20,164 nucleotides of DNA from UBA8437 sp963694825 (GTDB taxonomy: Bacteria > Planctomycetota > Planctomycetia > Planctomycetales > Planctomycetaceae), in contig CAVOEV010000064.1 of assembly GCA_963694825.1 (NCBI GenBank), positions 1 to 20,164 on the forward strand, written 5' to 3'. The translations under genes were made by a program, and so were the position numbers. Below the pieces are notes generated by a model that had not been told where the DNA came from, made no database searches, and saw only the letters and a program-made list of their open reading frames with translations. Each line of letters starts with the position of its first letter. Position 1 is the stretch's first letter. This document shows, piece after piece, positions 14,029 to 20,164 of the stretch.

Positions 14029-15332
14029 ACACTCCCTCCCACCCTTCTCGACCACCCGGCAACGTGCGCGACGTCCGTATGACGGGGTTCTCCGAACGAG
14101 CTGTTGTCAGCGAGGTTCTCGATTGGCTGGGCCACCAGGCTGAACCACTCGGTACTGAATCGGTTCCAATCGGCGAACTCAGTGGACGTGTGTTGAGCCA
14201 CCCGATTGACGCCCCCATCGATGTCCCATCCTTCGACCGGTCCGCCATGGACGGATACGCCGTCCAGGCAGCCGCCACTCACGGAGCCAGTCTCTACAAC
14301 CCACTTGCATTTTCGATCGTCGGTGAGTCGTTGCCCGGTGCCGGGTTCTCGGGCTCAATCGAAGCCAGTACCGCCATCCGGATCATGACCGGTGCGCCAG
14401 TCCCGGACGGAGCCACGTGTGTTGTCCCGGCCGAGCACGCCAACGAGGCCGACGGACGTGTCGAAATCACTCGGCCGGTCCCCGAAGGACGGCATATCGG
14501 CCGGCGCGGAGAAGATGTCTCGGTCGGCCAACGACTGCTGGAAACCGGCCGCCAACTCAGACCTCAGGACGTCGCCCTGATCGGTTCGCTTGGCCTCGAT
14601 CGGATCGATGTCTATCGCCAACCACGCGTGCGGCTGTTGATTACCGGAGACGAACTGGTGGCGCCAGGGGAAAGCCGTCGCGACGGGCAGATTTTCGAGT
14701 CCAATTCCCTGATGCTGGCGGCTCTGGTCCAGCGAGATGGCGGTCTGCTGGAGACAGCGCCGCCGGTCGAGTTTGTTGCCGATCAACGTTCGGCCATCTC
14801 CGAAATGCTGACTCGCCCCAAGGCGGATATCATCTTGGTTTCGGGCGGGTCCAGCGTTGGAAGCGAGGATCATGCACCGACTCTGGTTGCGGAACTGGGC
14901 GAACTGACGTTTCACGGAGTGGCGATGAGACCGTCGAGTCCCAGCGGCGTCGGCCGGGTCGGCTCGGCCCTGGTCTTCTTGCTGCCAGGCAATCCGGTGT
15001 CGTGCCTGTGTGCCTATGACGTCTTTGCCGGACTGGCGATCCGGAAACAGGGAGGACGGGGCGTCGATTGGCCGTACAGGCCGATTAACGGCGTGCTTTC
15101 GGAACGGATTTCGTCGGACATCGGTCGGCTCGACTACTGCCGAGTCGCAATAGATGACAACTCACCCCCAAACATCTTACCCCTGGCGATCAGCGGAGCC
15201 TCAATCCTCTCGTCCACGACTCGAGCCGACGGTTTCGTCATGGTGCCCGCCGAGTTGGAAGGCTACGCCTCGGGAAGTCGGATCCAGGCATGGCGCTACG
15301 ACCACTGTGATCGCGGACCCGGTGATCCCTGA
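14025..15332 (+). CDS. moeA: Molybdopterin molybdotransferase MoeA, divergent KPGKP-less paralogue
   Basis: A 435-residue MoeA/gephyrin E-domain protein, which inserts molybdate into adenylylated molybdopterin. Motifs: 'DVPSFDRSAMDGYAV' (66-80), 'RIMTGAPVPDGATCVVPAE' (119-137), 'RLLITGDELVAPG' (203-215), 'FESNSLML', 'LVSGGSSVGSEDH' (271-283) and 'LLPGNPVSCL' (319-328). The usual M-K-P-G-K-P after 'HGVA' is replaced by 'MRPSSPSGVG' (301-310), so substrate or anion handling may differ from standard MoeA. The GTG at 14025 gives a GTGA overlap with mobA and keeps the 'DVRMTGF' segment that I recall in related proteins. ATG 14079 is the alternative. The stop overlaps the next start as TGATG, so the three Moco genes form one translationally coupled unit. 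Confidence 0.9.
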   Translation: MNTPSHPSRPPGNVRDVRMTGFSERAVVSEVLDWLGHQAEPLGTESVPIGELSGRVLSHPIDAPIDVPSFDRSAMDGYAVQAAATHGASLYNPLAFSIVGESLPGAGFSGSIEASTAIRIMTGAPVPDGATCVVPAEHANEADGRVEITRPVPEGRHIGRRGEDVSVGQRLLETGRQLRPQDVALIGSLGLDRIDVYRQPRVRLLITGDELVAPGESRRDGQIFESNSLMLAALVQRDGGLLETAPPVEFVADQRSAISEMLTRPKADIILVSGGSSVGSEDHAPTLVAELGELTFHGVAMRPSSPSGVGRVGSALVFLLPGNPVSCLCAYDVFAGLAIRKQGGRGVDWPYRPINGVLSERISSDIGRLDYCRVAIDDNSPPNILPLAISGASILSSTTRADGFVMVPAELEGYASGSRIQAWRYDHCDRGPGDP

Positions 15333-17281
15333 TGTCCGGAAAACCGTCACCCGAAACGATCCAGGCAGCGCGTCAACAGCAGTTCCTGGAAGTCATGGAC
15401 CGCGACACCGCGGAACAGCGGTTCCACGAGCACCTGGATCTGGCTCCGCTACCTTCGGAACTCGTTTCGTTGGCCAAGGGACTCGGTCGCGTTCTGGCCG
15501 ACGATGTTTTGGCCGAAGTCGACGTTCCCGGTTTCGACCGATCCAATGTCGACGGTTTCGCCGTCCAGGCGGCCGATACGTCCGGGGCGATGGAGGAACA
15601 GCCTCGACGGTTGCTGCTCAACGACGAAGTACTCGCACCAGGACTGCAGGCTGCCATCGAAGTCACCGCCGGTACGGCAACGACGATCGCGACCGGAGCC
15701 GTCGTGCCAAGGGGTGCCGATGCCGTGGTGATGGTCGAACACACTCGAGTCGATGAGCGTGACGGTTTACTGGTCGAACAACCGGTGGCACCGGGCGCCC
15801 GGGTCACGTTTGCTGGCACCGACATCGCTCGGGGAGAAACCGTACTTCGCAGCGGTCAGCTGTTGACGTCGCGTGAGATCGGAGTCCTGGCAGCGATCGG
15901 ATGCAGCAGCACGTCGGTTGTCCGCAAACCACGTGTCGCCATCATCTCGACCGGAGACGAGATCATCGCTCCGGGCGACCCGATGACTCATGGCGGCGTC
16001 TACGATTCCAACGCCGCAATTCTTGCTGCGGCCGTCGAGGAACTAGGCGGCGAACCTGTGGTGCTGGGCTGCTTCGGCGACAACCTGGAAGTGCTCCGTG
16101 ACGCGATCAACGAAGCTCTGAAGCAGGACATTGTCGTGCTCTCGGGTGGCACCTCAAAGGGCGCCGGCGACCTCTCCTACCACGTTGTCAGCCAACTGCC
16201 GCCGCCGGGTATCGTGGCTCACGGTGTGGCGCTGAAGCCGGGGAAGCCCATCTGCCTGGCCGTTACCGGCAGCACTCCGGTCGTGATACTGCCCGGATTC
16301 CCCACCAGTGCCGTCTTCACGTTTCACGAATTTGTGGCACCGCTCATCTGTCGACTGGCCGGCCGATTGGCTCAGCACCCGGACCACCAAGCGGCGACAT
16401 TGCCGATGAGGGTCAACTCGGAACGGGGGCGAACTGAATACCTGCTGGTGAACCTGGCACCCGGCGACGACGGATTGGCGGCCTACCCGATGGGAAAGGG
16501 GTCCGGTTCGGTCACAACCTTCAGTGGCGCCGATGGGTTTCTGACCATTCCTTCGCAAACCGAGTACCTGGAAGCCGGCAGCCCGGTTCGCGTACAACTG
16601 CTCGGACGCCGGCTGAGTGTGGCAGACCTGGTGGTGATTGGCAGCCATTGTGTTGGGCTGGATTTTCTGTTGGGAGAACTGCAACGACAAGGTTTTGCGG
16701 TCAAATCGCTCTACGTAGGTAGTTCCGGCGGCTTGGCCGCTGCCAGACGCAGTGAATGCGACGTCGCTGGCATCCACCTGCTCGACTCCGCAACCGGGCT
16801 CTACAACCGACCGTTTCTTGGCGATGACATGCTGCTGCTCGACGGCTATCAACGGATGCAGGGGCTGGTGTTTCGTTCCGACGACTCGCGTTTTGATGTC
16901 CAATCATGGGAAATCGCCTTGGAAAAGGCGATCGACGACGCTTCGCTTCGTATGGTCAATCGGAATGCAGGCAGTGGCACACGGGTCGTGATCGATCGAT
17001 TGCTCGATGGAGCCCGGCCGCCGGGATTCGCCATGCAGGTGAAATCGCACAACGCCGTCGCCGCTGCCATCGAACAGCAGCGAGCCGACTGGGGAATCGG
17101 GATCGCTCCGGTGGCCGACATGTATGGACTTGGTTTCCTGCCCATCCAGCCCGAACAGTACGACCTGGTCATCCCCTTACAGAGAAATCAGCGTCCAGCA
17201 GTCCAGGCCCTACGAGCCTTGCTCGACGACCCGGCGATCCGAGATCAACTCGAGTCGCTCGGGTTCCAATCGGCCAACTAA
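15332..17281 (+). CDS. moeA: MoeA fused to a C-terminal periplasmic-binding-protein-like domain
   Basis: A 649-residue two-part protein. Residues about 20-425 are a complete MoeA: 'DVPGFDRSNVDGFAV' (64-78), 'TIATGAVVPRGADAVVMVEH' (118-137), 'AIISTGDEIIAPG' (203-215), 'VYDSNAAI', 'VLSGGTSKGAGD' (269-280), 'HGVALKPGKPI' (297-307) with the KPGKP motif intact, and 'ILPGFPTSAVFTF' (319-331). Residues about 428-649 are a PBP-like domain of the kind found fused to MoeA ('VIGSHCVGLDFLL', 'VNRNAGSGTRVVIDRLL' at 542-558, 'KSHNAVAAAI', 'DWGIGIAPVA'). There is no signal peptide, so this domain is cytoplasmic and may sense or deliver an oxyanion or cofactor, which is not proven. The ATG overlaps the stop of the first moeA. 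The TAA overlaps the opposing stop codon at 17278-17281. Confidence 0.93.
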   Translation: MSGKPSPETIQAARQQQFLEVMDRDTAEQRFHEHLDLAPLPSELVSLAKGLGRVLADDVLAEVDVPGFDRSNVDGFAVQAADTSGAMEEQPRRLLLNDEVLAPGLQAAIEVTAGTATTIATGAVVPRGADAVVMVEHTRVDERDGLLVEQPVAPGARVTFAGTDIARGETVLRSGQLLTSREIGVLAAIGCSSTSVVRKPRVAIISTGDEIIAPGDPMTHGGVYDSNAAILAAAVEELGGEPVVLGCFGDNLEVLRDAINEALKQDIVVLSGGTSKGAGDLSYHVVSQLPPPGIVAHGVALKPGKPICLAVTGSTPVVILPGFPTSAVFTFHEFVAPLICRLAGRLAQHPDHQAATLPMRVNSERGRTEYLLVNLAPGDDGLAAYPMGKGSGSVTTFSGADGFLTIPSQTEYLEAGSPVRVQLLGRRLSVADLVVIGSHCVGLDFLLGELQRQGFAVKSLYVGSSGGLAAARRSECDVAGIHLLDSATGLYNRPFLGDDMLLLDGYQRMQGLVFRSDDSRFDVQSWEIALEKAIDDASLRMVNRNAGSGTRVVIDRLLDGARPPGFAMQVKSHNAVAAAIEQQRADWGIGIAPVADMYGLGFLPIQPEQYDLVIPLQRNQRPAVQALRALLDDPAIRDQLESLGFQSAN

Positions 17282-17748
17282 TTGCCACTCGGCGCCACCT
17301 GCCCGGCTTCGATCAGCAATCGCACCTCACGTTCCTCGTGACGCGATACGGCTTTGTTCTCGGGACGAAACCAGACCAGGTAGACGTCCAGAATCTCGTA
17401 TCCGCCCAATCCGTGGTGCTGCTCGGCAAGTGACACCAGTCGCTCGACCATCTCGCCGACCCGCTGGTCGTCGTGACGTGGATCCTCATGAACCCGAAGC
17501 GTGATTCTGAGTATCTTGGGGCTCCCCTTGTGGATCTTCCTCTGACCGCCTTCAACCTGCGGCGACGAGTCCGGAAATTCCGAATCAATCGCGTTACGCA
17601 ATTCCTGAAACGGGCCAGTGTGCAGCACGGTGTAGAACCAGAGTACGCCGATCAACAGGCAGCCGAACACCAGCAACCCGAGCACCACCCACGCTCCGGA
17701 TGTCCCAGAAAGTTCATCGCCCGTTTCCACTCGATTCGGCTCGGTCAT
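17278..17748 (-). CDS. Small single-pass membrane protein, unknown function
   Basis: A 156-residue protein that I do not recognise. Residues about 18-41 ('GAWVVLGLLVFGCLLIGVLW') form one transmembrane helix after a short acidic N-terminus, with the rest soluble. The soluble part contains 'KILRITLRVHEDPRHDDQRVGEMVERLVSLAEQHH', which is charged and probably alpha/beta, and a further beta-rich piece 'YEILDVYLVWFRPENKAVSRHE'. No cysteines or catalytic motif stand out in the soluble part. It starts 3 bp after the stop of the redoxin-like gene and so probably shares its transcript, which may come from leuA. Its TAG overlaps the TAA of the convergent moeA fusion gene. Confidence 0.75.
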   Translation of the reverse strand: MTEPNRVETGDELSGTSGAWVVLGLLVFGCLLIGVLWFYTVLHTGPFQELRNAIDSEFPDSSPQVEGGQRKIHKGSPKILRITLRVHEDPRHDDQRVGEMVERLVSLAEQHHGLGGYEILDVYLVWFRPENKAVSRHEEREVRLLIEAGQVAPSGN

Positions 17749-17751
17749 GAC

Positions 17752-18342
17752 TCAATTCTCCTCGACCACACCAGCCGACTCGGTGACCGGATTGGCTTTC
17801 GCCCACCGGACCCGCCCCGCCCGGTCGATCGTAAACCAGCTGGTCCGCTCGACTTGCCCTTCAGCGTTCAACACCCCCCAGGCACGTGCCGCTTCACCGG
17901 GCAACTGGCCACGGCGACCACCGAGGTCCGACAGGGCCAGCAGTGTGGACCCATCGGGGTCGTCTCGCTTGGCCAGGTCGTTGCGTATCGTCTGAGGCAG
18001 CTGCTGGACGACGATCAGTAGAATGTCCAGATCCGATGCCGCGTTGCCCACAGGCTTCTGCAGCAACCTGTCCACAATCGGCTCGTCGGCGACCGAAACG
18101 CCATTGGCAAGAAACACCAGGTCAATCCGATGCCGACCGAGGTATCTGGCCAGTCGCACGGTTCGATTTTTCGAGTCGTAGAGTTCGAATTGCAGGTCCG
18201 GTGCGACAGCCCGAAGGCCGCCTGCCGCAACAGGTCGATTGGAGACTTGCCTGCCACCGCTTTGGTTGCTTTCCCAAACTGTTGCGGCACATAGCAACAC
18301 CGCAGCAACCGGTAGGACCCAGATCAGGCGTCGACTCGACAT
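17752..18342 (-). CDS. Membrane-anchored thioredoxin-fold (redoxin-like) protein lacking a redox cysteine
   Basis: A 196-residue protein with an N-terminal signal anchor ('LIWVLPVAAVLLCAATVW', 6-23) followed by a segment that reads like the AhpC/TSA-redoxin fold: 'APDLQFELYDSKNRTVRLA' (47-65), 'IDLVFLANG' (73-81) where peroxiredoxins carry the Cys, 'LLALSDLGGRRGQLPGEAARAWGV' (134-157, the 'SDxxGxxAxxYGV' element) and 'SWFTIDRAGRVRWA' (168-181). The only Cys in the protein is in the anchor (C18), so a thiol peroxidase or disulfide role is unlikely. Assignment to this fold is by pattern and is moderate. It lies 29 bp after leuA and 3 bp before the small membrane protein gene. Confidence 0.7.
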   Translation of the reverse strand: MSSRRLIWVLPVAAVLLCAATVWESNQSGGRQVSNRPVAAGGLRAVAPDLQFELYDSKNRTVRLARYLGRHRIDLVFLANGVSVADEPIVDRLLQKPVGNAASDLDILLIVVQQLPQTIRNDLAKRDDPDGSTLLALSDLGGRRGQLPGEAARAWGVLNAEGQVERTSWFTIDRAGRVRWAKANPVTESAGVVEEN

Positions 18343-18371
18343 GCTTTATAGGACCTTTTCGCAGTTGCCTG

Positions 18372-19910
18372 TCAGTCGTCGCCGGCTTGTGTGAGTGAAT
18401 CGGCGATCACCTTGTTGAGCGCCTTGAGATACGAACGTGCACTCGCCTCGATGATATCCGTACTGACACCCTTGCCATGATAGTGCCGCCCGCCAACCAC
18501 GATTTCCACGAGCACCTCGCCCTGAGCGTCCTTTCCCTTCGAAACGCTGCGAACTTCGTACTCCTCGAGCTTGGCGTCGATCCCGGTCAATCTCTCCAGG
18601 GTGAGGAACACAGCGTCGATCGGACCGTCACCCGTCGCCGCGTCACGGCACACTGTTTCCTGGTCGTCCTGCAATTCAATCGTGGCAGTCGGAATTGTGT
18701 CCGTCCCTGCCGATGTGTGCAAGCTGACCAGGGTCCAGTGATCCGTACCGCTATTAATCCGATTGTCGACCAGTGCCGCTATGTCCGAGTCGTAGATTTC
18801 CTTCTTCTTGTCCGCCAGAGTGATGAAGTCGTCAAAGACAGTTTGAAACACGGAGTCGTCGAGAGTGTAGCCCAACTGAACGACTCGGTCGCGGAAGGCA
18901 TGTCGGCCGCTGTGCTTGCCAAGCACCAGGTTGGTGCCGATGAATCCCACATCCTCGGGCCGCATGATCTCGTAGGTGGTCCGTTCCTGCAGCATGCCGT
19001 GCTGGTGGATGCCGGCCTCGTGAGCGAATGCGTTCTGGCCGACAATCGCCTTGTTCCGTTGCACCTTCATCCCCGTGATACTCGACACCAGCCGACTGGT
19101 CGGGAACAACTTGCTGGTCTTGACTCCGGTACTGCACCCGAACGCGTCACCTCGTGTGGCGATCGCCATCACGATCTCCTCGAGCGCCGCGTTGCCAGCT
19201 CGCTCTCCCAACCCGTTGATTGTGCATTCGATTTGTCGAGCTCCCTGGGCAACCGCCGCCAGGCTGTTGGCCACCGCCAGTCCCAGGTCGTTGTGGCAAT
19301 GAGCACTCAGGATCACCTTCTCGATGTTCGGTACATTGTCCTTCAAGTGCTGGAAAACCGAACCAAACTGGGCGGGAGTGGCGTAGCCGACCGTGTCGGG
19401 AATGTTGATCGTCGTGGCACCGGCGTCGATGGTCTTTTCGACGACCTCGCAGAGAAAATCGAGTTCGGTACGAGCGGCGTCTTCTGGAGAAAACTCGATG
19501 TCGTCACAATACTCCGCTGCTCGTTTCACCATCTCCACCGCCGTTTCCACGATCTGAGACTTGTCCATCTTCAGCTTGAACTCTCGGTGAATCGAGCTGG
19601 TCGCCAAAAACACGTGCAGCCGACGCCGTTCGGCGTCCTCCAATGACGACCACGCCCGATCAATGTCGTCGACACGACACCTGGCCAACGCACAAATTGT
19701 CGCCCGGTCGCCGTAGGTCCGAGACACCTCCTGGACGGCTTCGAAGTCGCCGGGCGACGCGATCGGAAATCCGGCTTCGATCACGTCCACACCCAATTCG
19801 ACCAACGCATGAGCCACCTCGAGCTTCTCGGCCGTGTTCATGCTGCAACCAGGCGACTGCTCACCGTCGCGAAGTGTCGTGTCGAAGATCGTGATCGTGT
19901 CACTGGTCAT
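18372..19910 (-). CDS. leuA: 2-isopropylmalate synthase
   Basis: Condenses acetyl-CoA with 2-oxoisovalerate, the first committed step of leucine synthesis. The 512 residues match the long bacterial form with a regulatory domain. 'IFDTTLRDGEQSPG' (8-21) holds the catalytic Arg and metal-binding Asp. 'HVFLATSSIHREFKLKM', 'NIPDTVGYATPAQF' and 'SAHCHNDLGLAVANSLAA' supply metal-binding His residues, and 'CTINGLGERAGNAALEEIVMA' is the family signature. The C-terminal LeuA dimer/allosteric domain occupies about 385-512. The ATG at 19910 starts 'MTSDTITIFDTTLRDG'. Longer in-frame starts (19988 and the terminator itself) are rejected. A leucine-codon leader and terminator precede it, predicting attenuation besides feedback inhibition by leucine. 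Confidence 0.97.
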   Translation of the reverse strand: MTSDTITIFDTTLRDGEQSPGCSMNTAEKLEVAHALVELGVDVIEAGFPIASPGDFEAVQEVSRTYGDRATICALARCRVDDIDRAWSSLEDAERRRLHVFLATSSIHREFKLKMDKSQIVETAVEMVKRAAEYCDDIEFSPEDAARTELDFLCEVVEKTIDAGATTINIPDTVGYATPAQFGSVFQHLKDNVPNIEKVILSAHCHNDLGLAVANSLAAVAQGARQIECTINGLGERAGNAALEEIVMAIATRGDAFGCSTGVKTSKLFPTSRLVSSITGMKVQRNKAIVGQNAFAHEAGIHQHGMLQERTTYEIMRPEDVGFIGTNLVLGKHSGRHAFRDRVVQLGYTLDDSVFQTVFDDFITLADKKKEIYDSDIAALVDNRINSGTDHWTLVSLHTSAGTDTIPTATIELQDDQETVCRDAATGDGPIDAVFLTLERLTGIDAKLEEYEVRSVSKGKDAQGEVLVEIVVGGRHYHGKGVSTDIIEASARSYLKALNKVIADSLTQAGDD

Positions 19911-19994
19911 GATTCCAGTCTCAGTGGGGAAGCCGGGTTTCAGTAACTGAGTCGGCTTAAGGACGGACTGTTGTAAGGGCAGTCGCATAACAAC

Positions 19995-20027
19995 AAAAAA
20001 CCCCGAGTCCTGCAAAAGGTCTCGAGG
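19995..20027 (-). terminator. Intrinsic terminator / attenuator in the leuA leader
   Basis: On the - strand the 10-nt arms CCTCGAGACC (20027-20018) and GGACTCGGGG (20010-20001) pair with one A-A mismatch and one T-G wobble around the loop TTTTGCA, followed at once by TTTTTT (20000-19995). It points toward leuA, whose ATG is about 85 nt downstream. On the + strand no T6 follows the hairpin, so it works in the leuA direction. It could in principle end an upstream gene, but the leucine-codon leader frame in front of it argues for attenuation. Confidence 0.85.
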
Positions 20028-20104
20028 TGTGTCTTTGGTCTTCTGTAAGTTCAGAGTGTCGACAACCTAAGCCCTCCCACCTCTCGGGGGGATCCGTAGA
20101 AGGC
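20018..20104 (-). promoter_or_regulatory. Alternative pairing arms of the leuA attenuator
   Basis: Arm 1 is GCCTTC (20104-20099), lying over the GGC CTT C(TA) codons. Arm 2 is GGTGGGAGGGC (20081-20071). Arm 3 is CCTCGAGACC (20027-20018), the 5' half of the terminator. Arm 1 pairs with GAGGGC of arm 2 over 6 bp, with the C6 run and GGTGG able to extend it inside. Arm 2 can instead pair with arm 3 (GAGG with CCTC, GGT with ACC), which would break the terminator. This mutual exclusivity is what ribosome-stalling control needs. The energies were not computed. Confidence 0.6.
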
Positions 20105-20132
20105 CCAGCAACAATGGCTCGGTCGTTCTCAT
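20067..20132 (-). CDS. Leucine-rich leader peptide of leuA (leuL-type)
   Basis: A 21-codon frame: ATG at 20132, TAG at 20067-20069. Codons 7-12 read TTG TTG CTG GGC CTT CTA, that is Leu-Leu-Leu-Gly-Leu-Leu, five leucines in six codons, including CTT and CTA, which look uncommon in the GC-rich neighbouring genes. Position and content match leucine leader peptides of the enteric leuL kind, where scarce leucyl-tRNA stalls the ribosome and lets transcription continue. The stop lies 39 nt before the terminator stem. Weak points: no clear Shine-Dalgarno precedes the ATG, and the frame is open to the window edge, so the true start or a longer upstream protein cannot be excluded. Confidence 0.7.
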   Translation of the reverse strand: MRTTEPLLLGLLRIPPRGGRA

Positions 20133-20164
20133 GGCCGTTGAACATCCAAAACTCGGGTCGCTCG

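Noticed and set aside
18477..19646. Long open frame of 389 codons on + opposite leuA
   Set aside because: It is antisense to a clear leuA, matches no protein family, and is an effect of GC-rich codon use.
19911..20015. N-terminal extension of leuA up to ATG 19988 or further
   Set aside because: The extension begins at or inside the terminator, has no ribosome-binding site, and LeuA proteins start close to the FDTTLRDGEQ motif. It does contain several leucines but lies after the terminator and so cannot control it.
19957..20145. 62-codon frame on - through the leuA leader
   Set aside because: It runs through the terminator hairpin, lacks leucine runs and known motifs, and competes with the better leader frame.
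19911..20164. T-box riboswitch as explanation of the leuA leader
   Set aside because: I could not find the conserved T-box sequence or the stem I/antiterminator bulge pattern; the leucine-codon frame explains the terminator better.

Overview
This GC-rich, densely packed window looks like the chromosome of a planctomycete. The lineage call is an inference from gene content: a PQQ-like beta-propeller protein, an Asp-box propeller fused to a CBM9-like domain, a short ceramidase-like hydrolase, an HU protein with a long Ser/Pro/Thr tail, a MoeA fused to a periplasmic-binding-protein-like domain, and a roughly 70-residue lipoprotein-like protein of a type I associate with planctomycetes. No rRNA, tRNA, insertion sequence, phage gene or CRISPR array was seen. 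No gap without a gene reaches 300 bases.

Left part, + strand (1-4296): the 3' end of a PQQ-like propeller gene, then glutamine-dependent NAD+ synthase (nadE) and a ceramidase-like hydrolase 7 bp behind it. The ceramidase-like gene ends exactly where the opposing gene cluster ends.

Centre, - strand (13283 down to 4297): in transcription order, a YkgJ-type cysteine-cluster protein, an HU/IHF-family protein, the small lipoprotein-like gene, pyrD (class 1B), trpS, acpS, a sirtuin overlapping acpS by ATGA, a very large exported Asp-box/CBM9 protein, and an RNase HII-like protein. pyrD-trpS, acpS-sirtuin and the last two genes look like co-transcribed pairs.

Right part, + strand (13366-17281): a molybdenum-cofactor unit, mobA - moeA - moeA::PBP-like, with stop/start overlaps at both junctions. 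It diverges from ykgJ, and both divergent genes have -10-like boxes exactly 6 nt before the ATG, which predicts leaderless mRNAs.

Right edge, - strand (20164 down to 17278): leuA (2-isopropylmalate synthase), then a membrane-anchored thioredoxin-fold protein without a redox cysteine and a small membrane protein. Upstream of leuA is a complete-looking ribosome-mediated attenuator: a 21-codon leader reading frame with five leucine codons among six, a protector stem that uses two of those codons, a competing antiterminator pairing, and an intrinsic terminator with a T6 tract. This is the strongest regulatory observation in the window.

The genes are mostly housekeeping (NAD, pyrimidine, tRNA charging, carrier-protein activation, Moco, leucine). 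The less usual items are the leuA leader, the large fusion protein with a motif-less PIG-L/LmbE-like segment, the paired divergent MoeA paralogues, and the control region in front of the HU gene.
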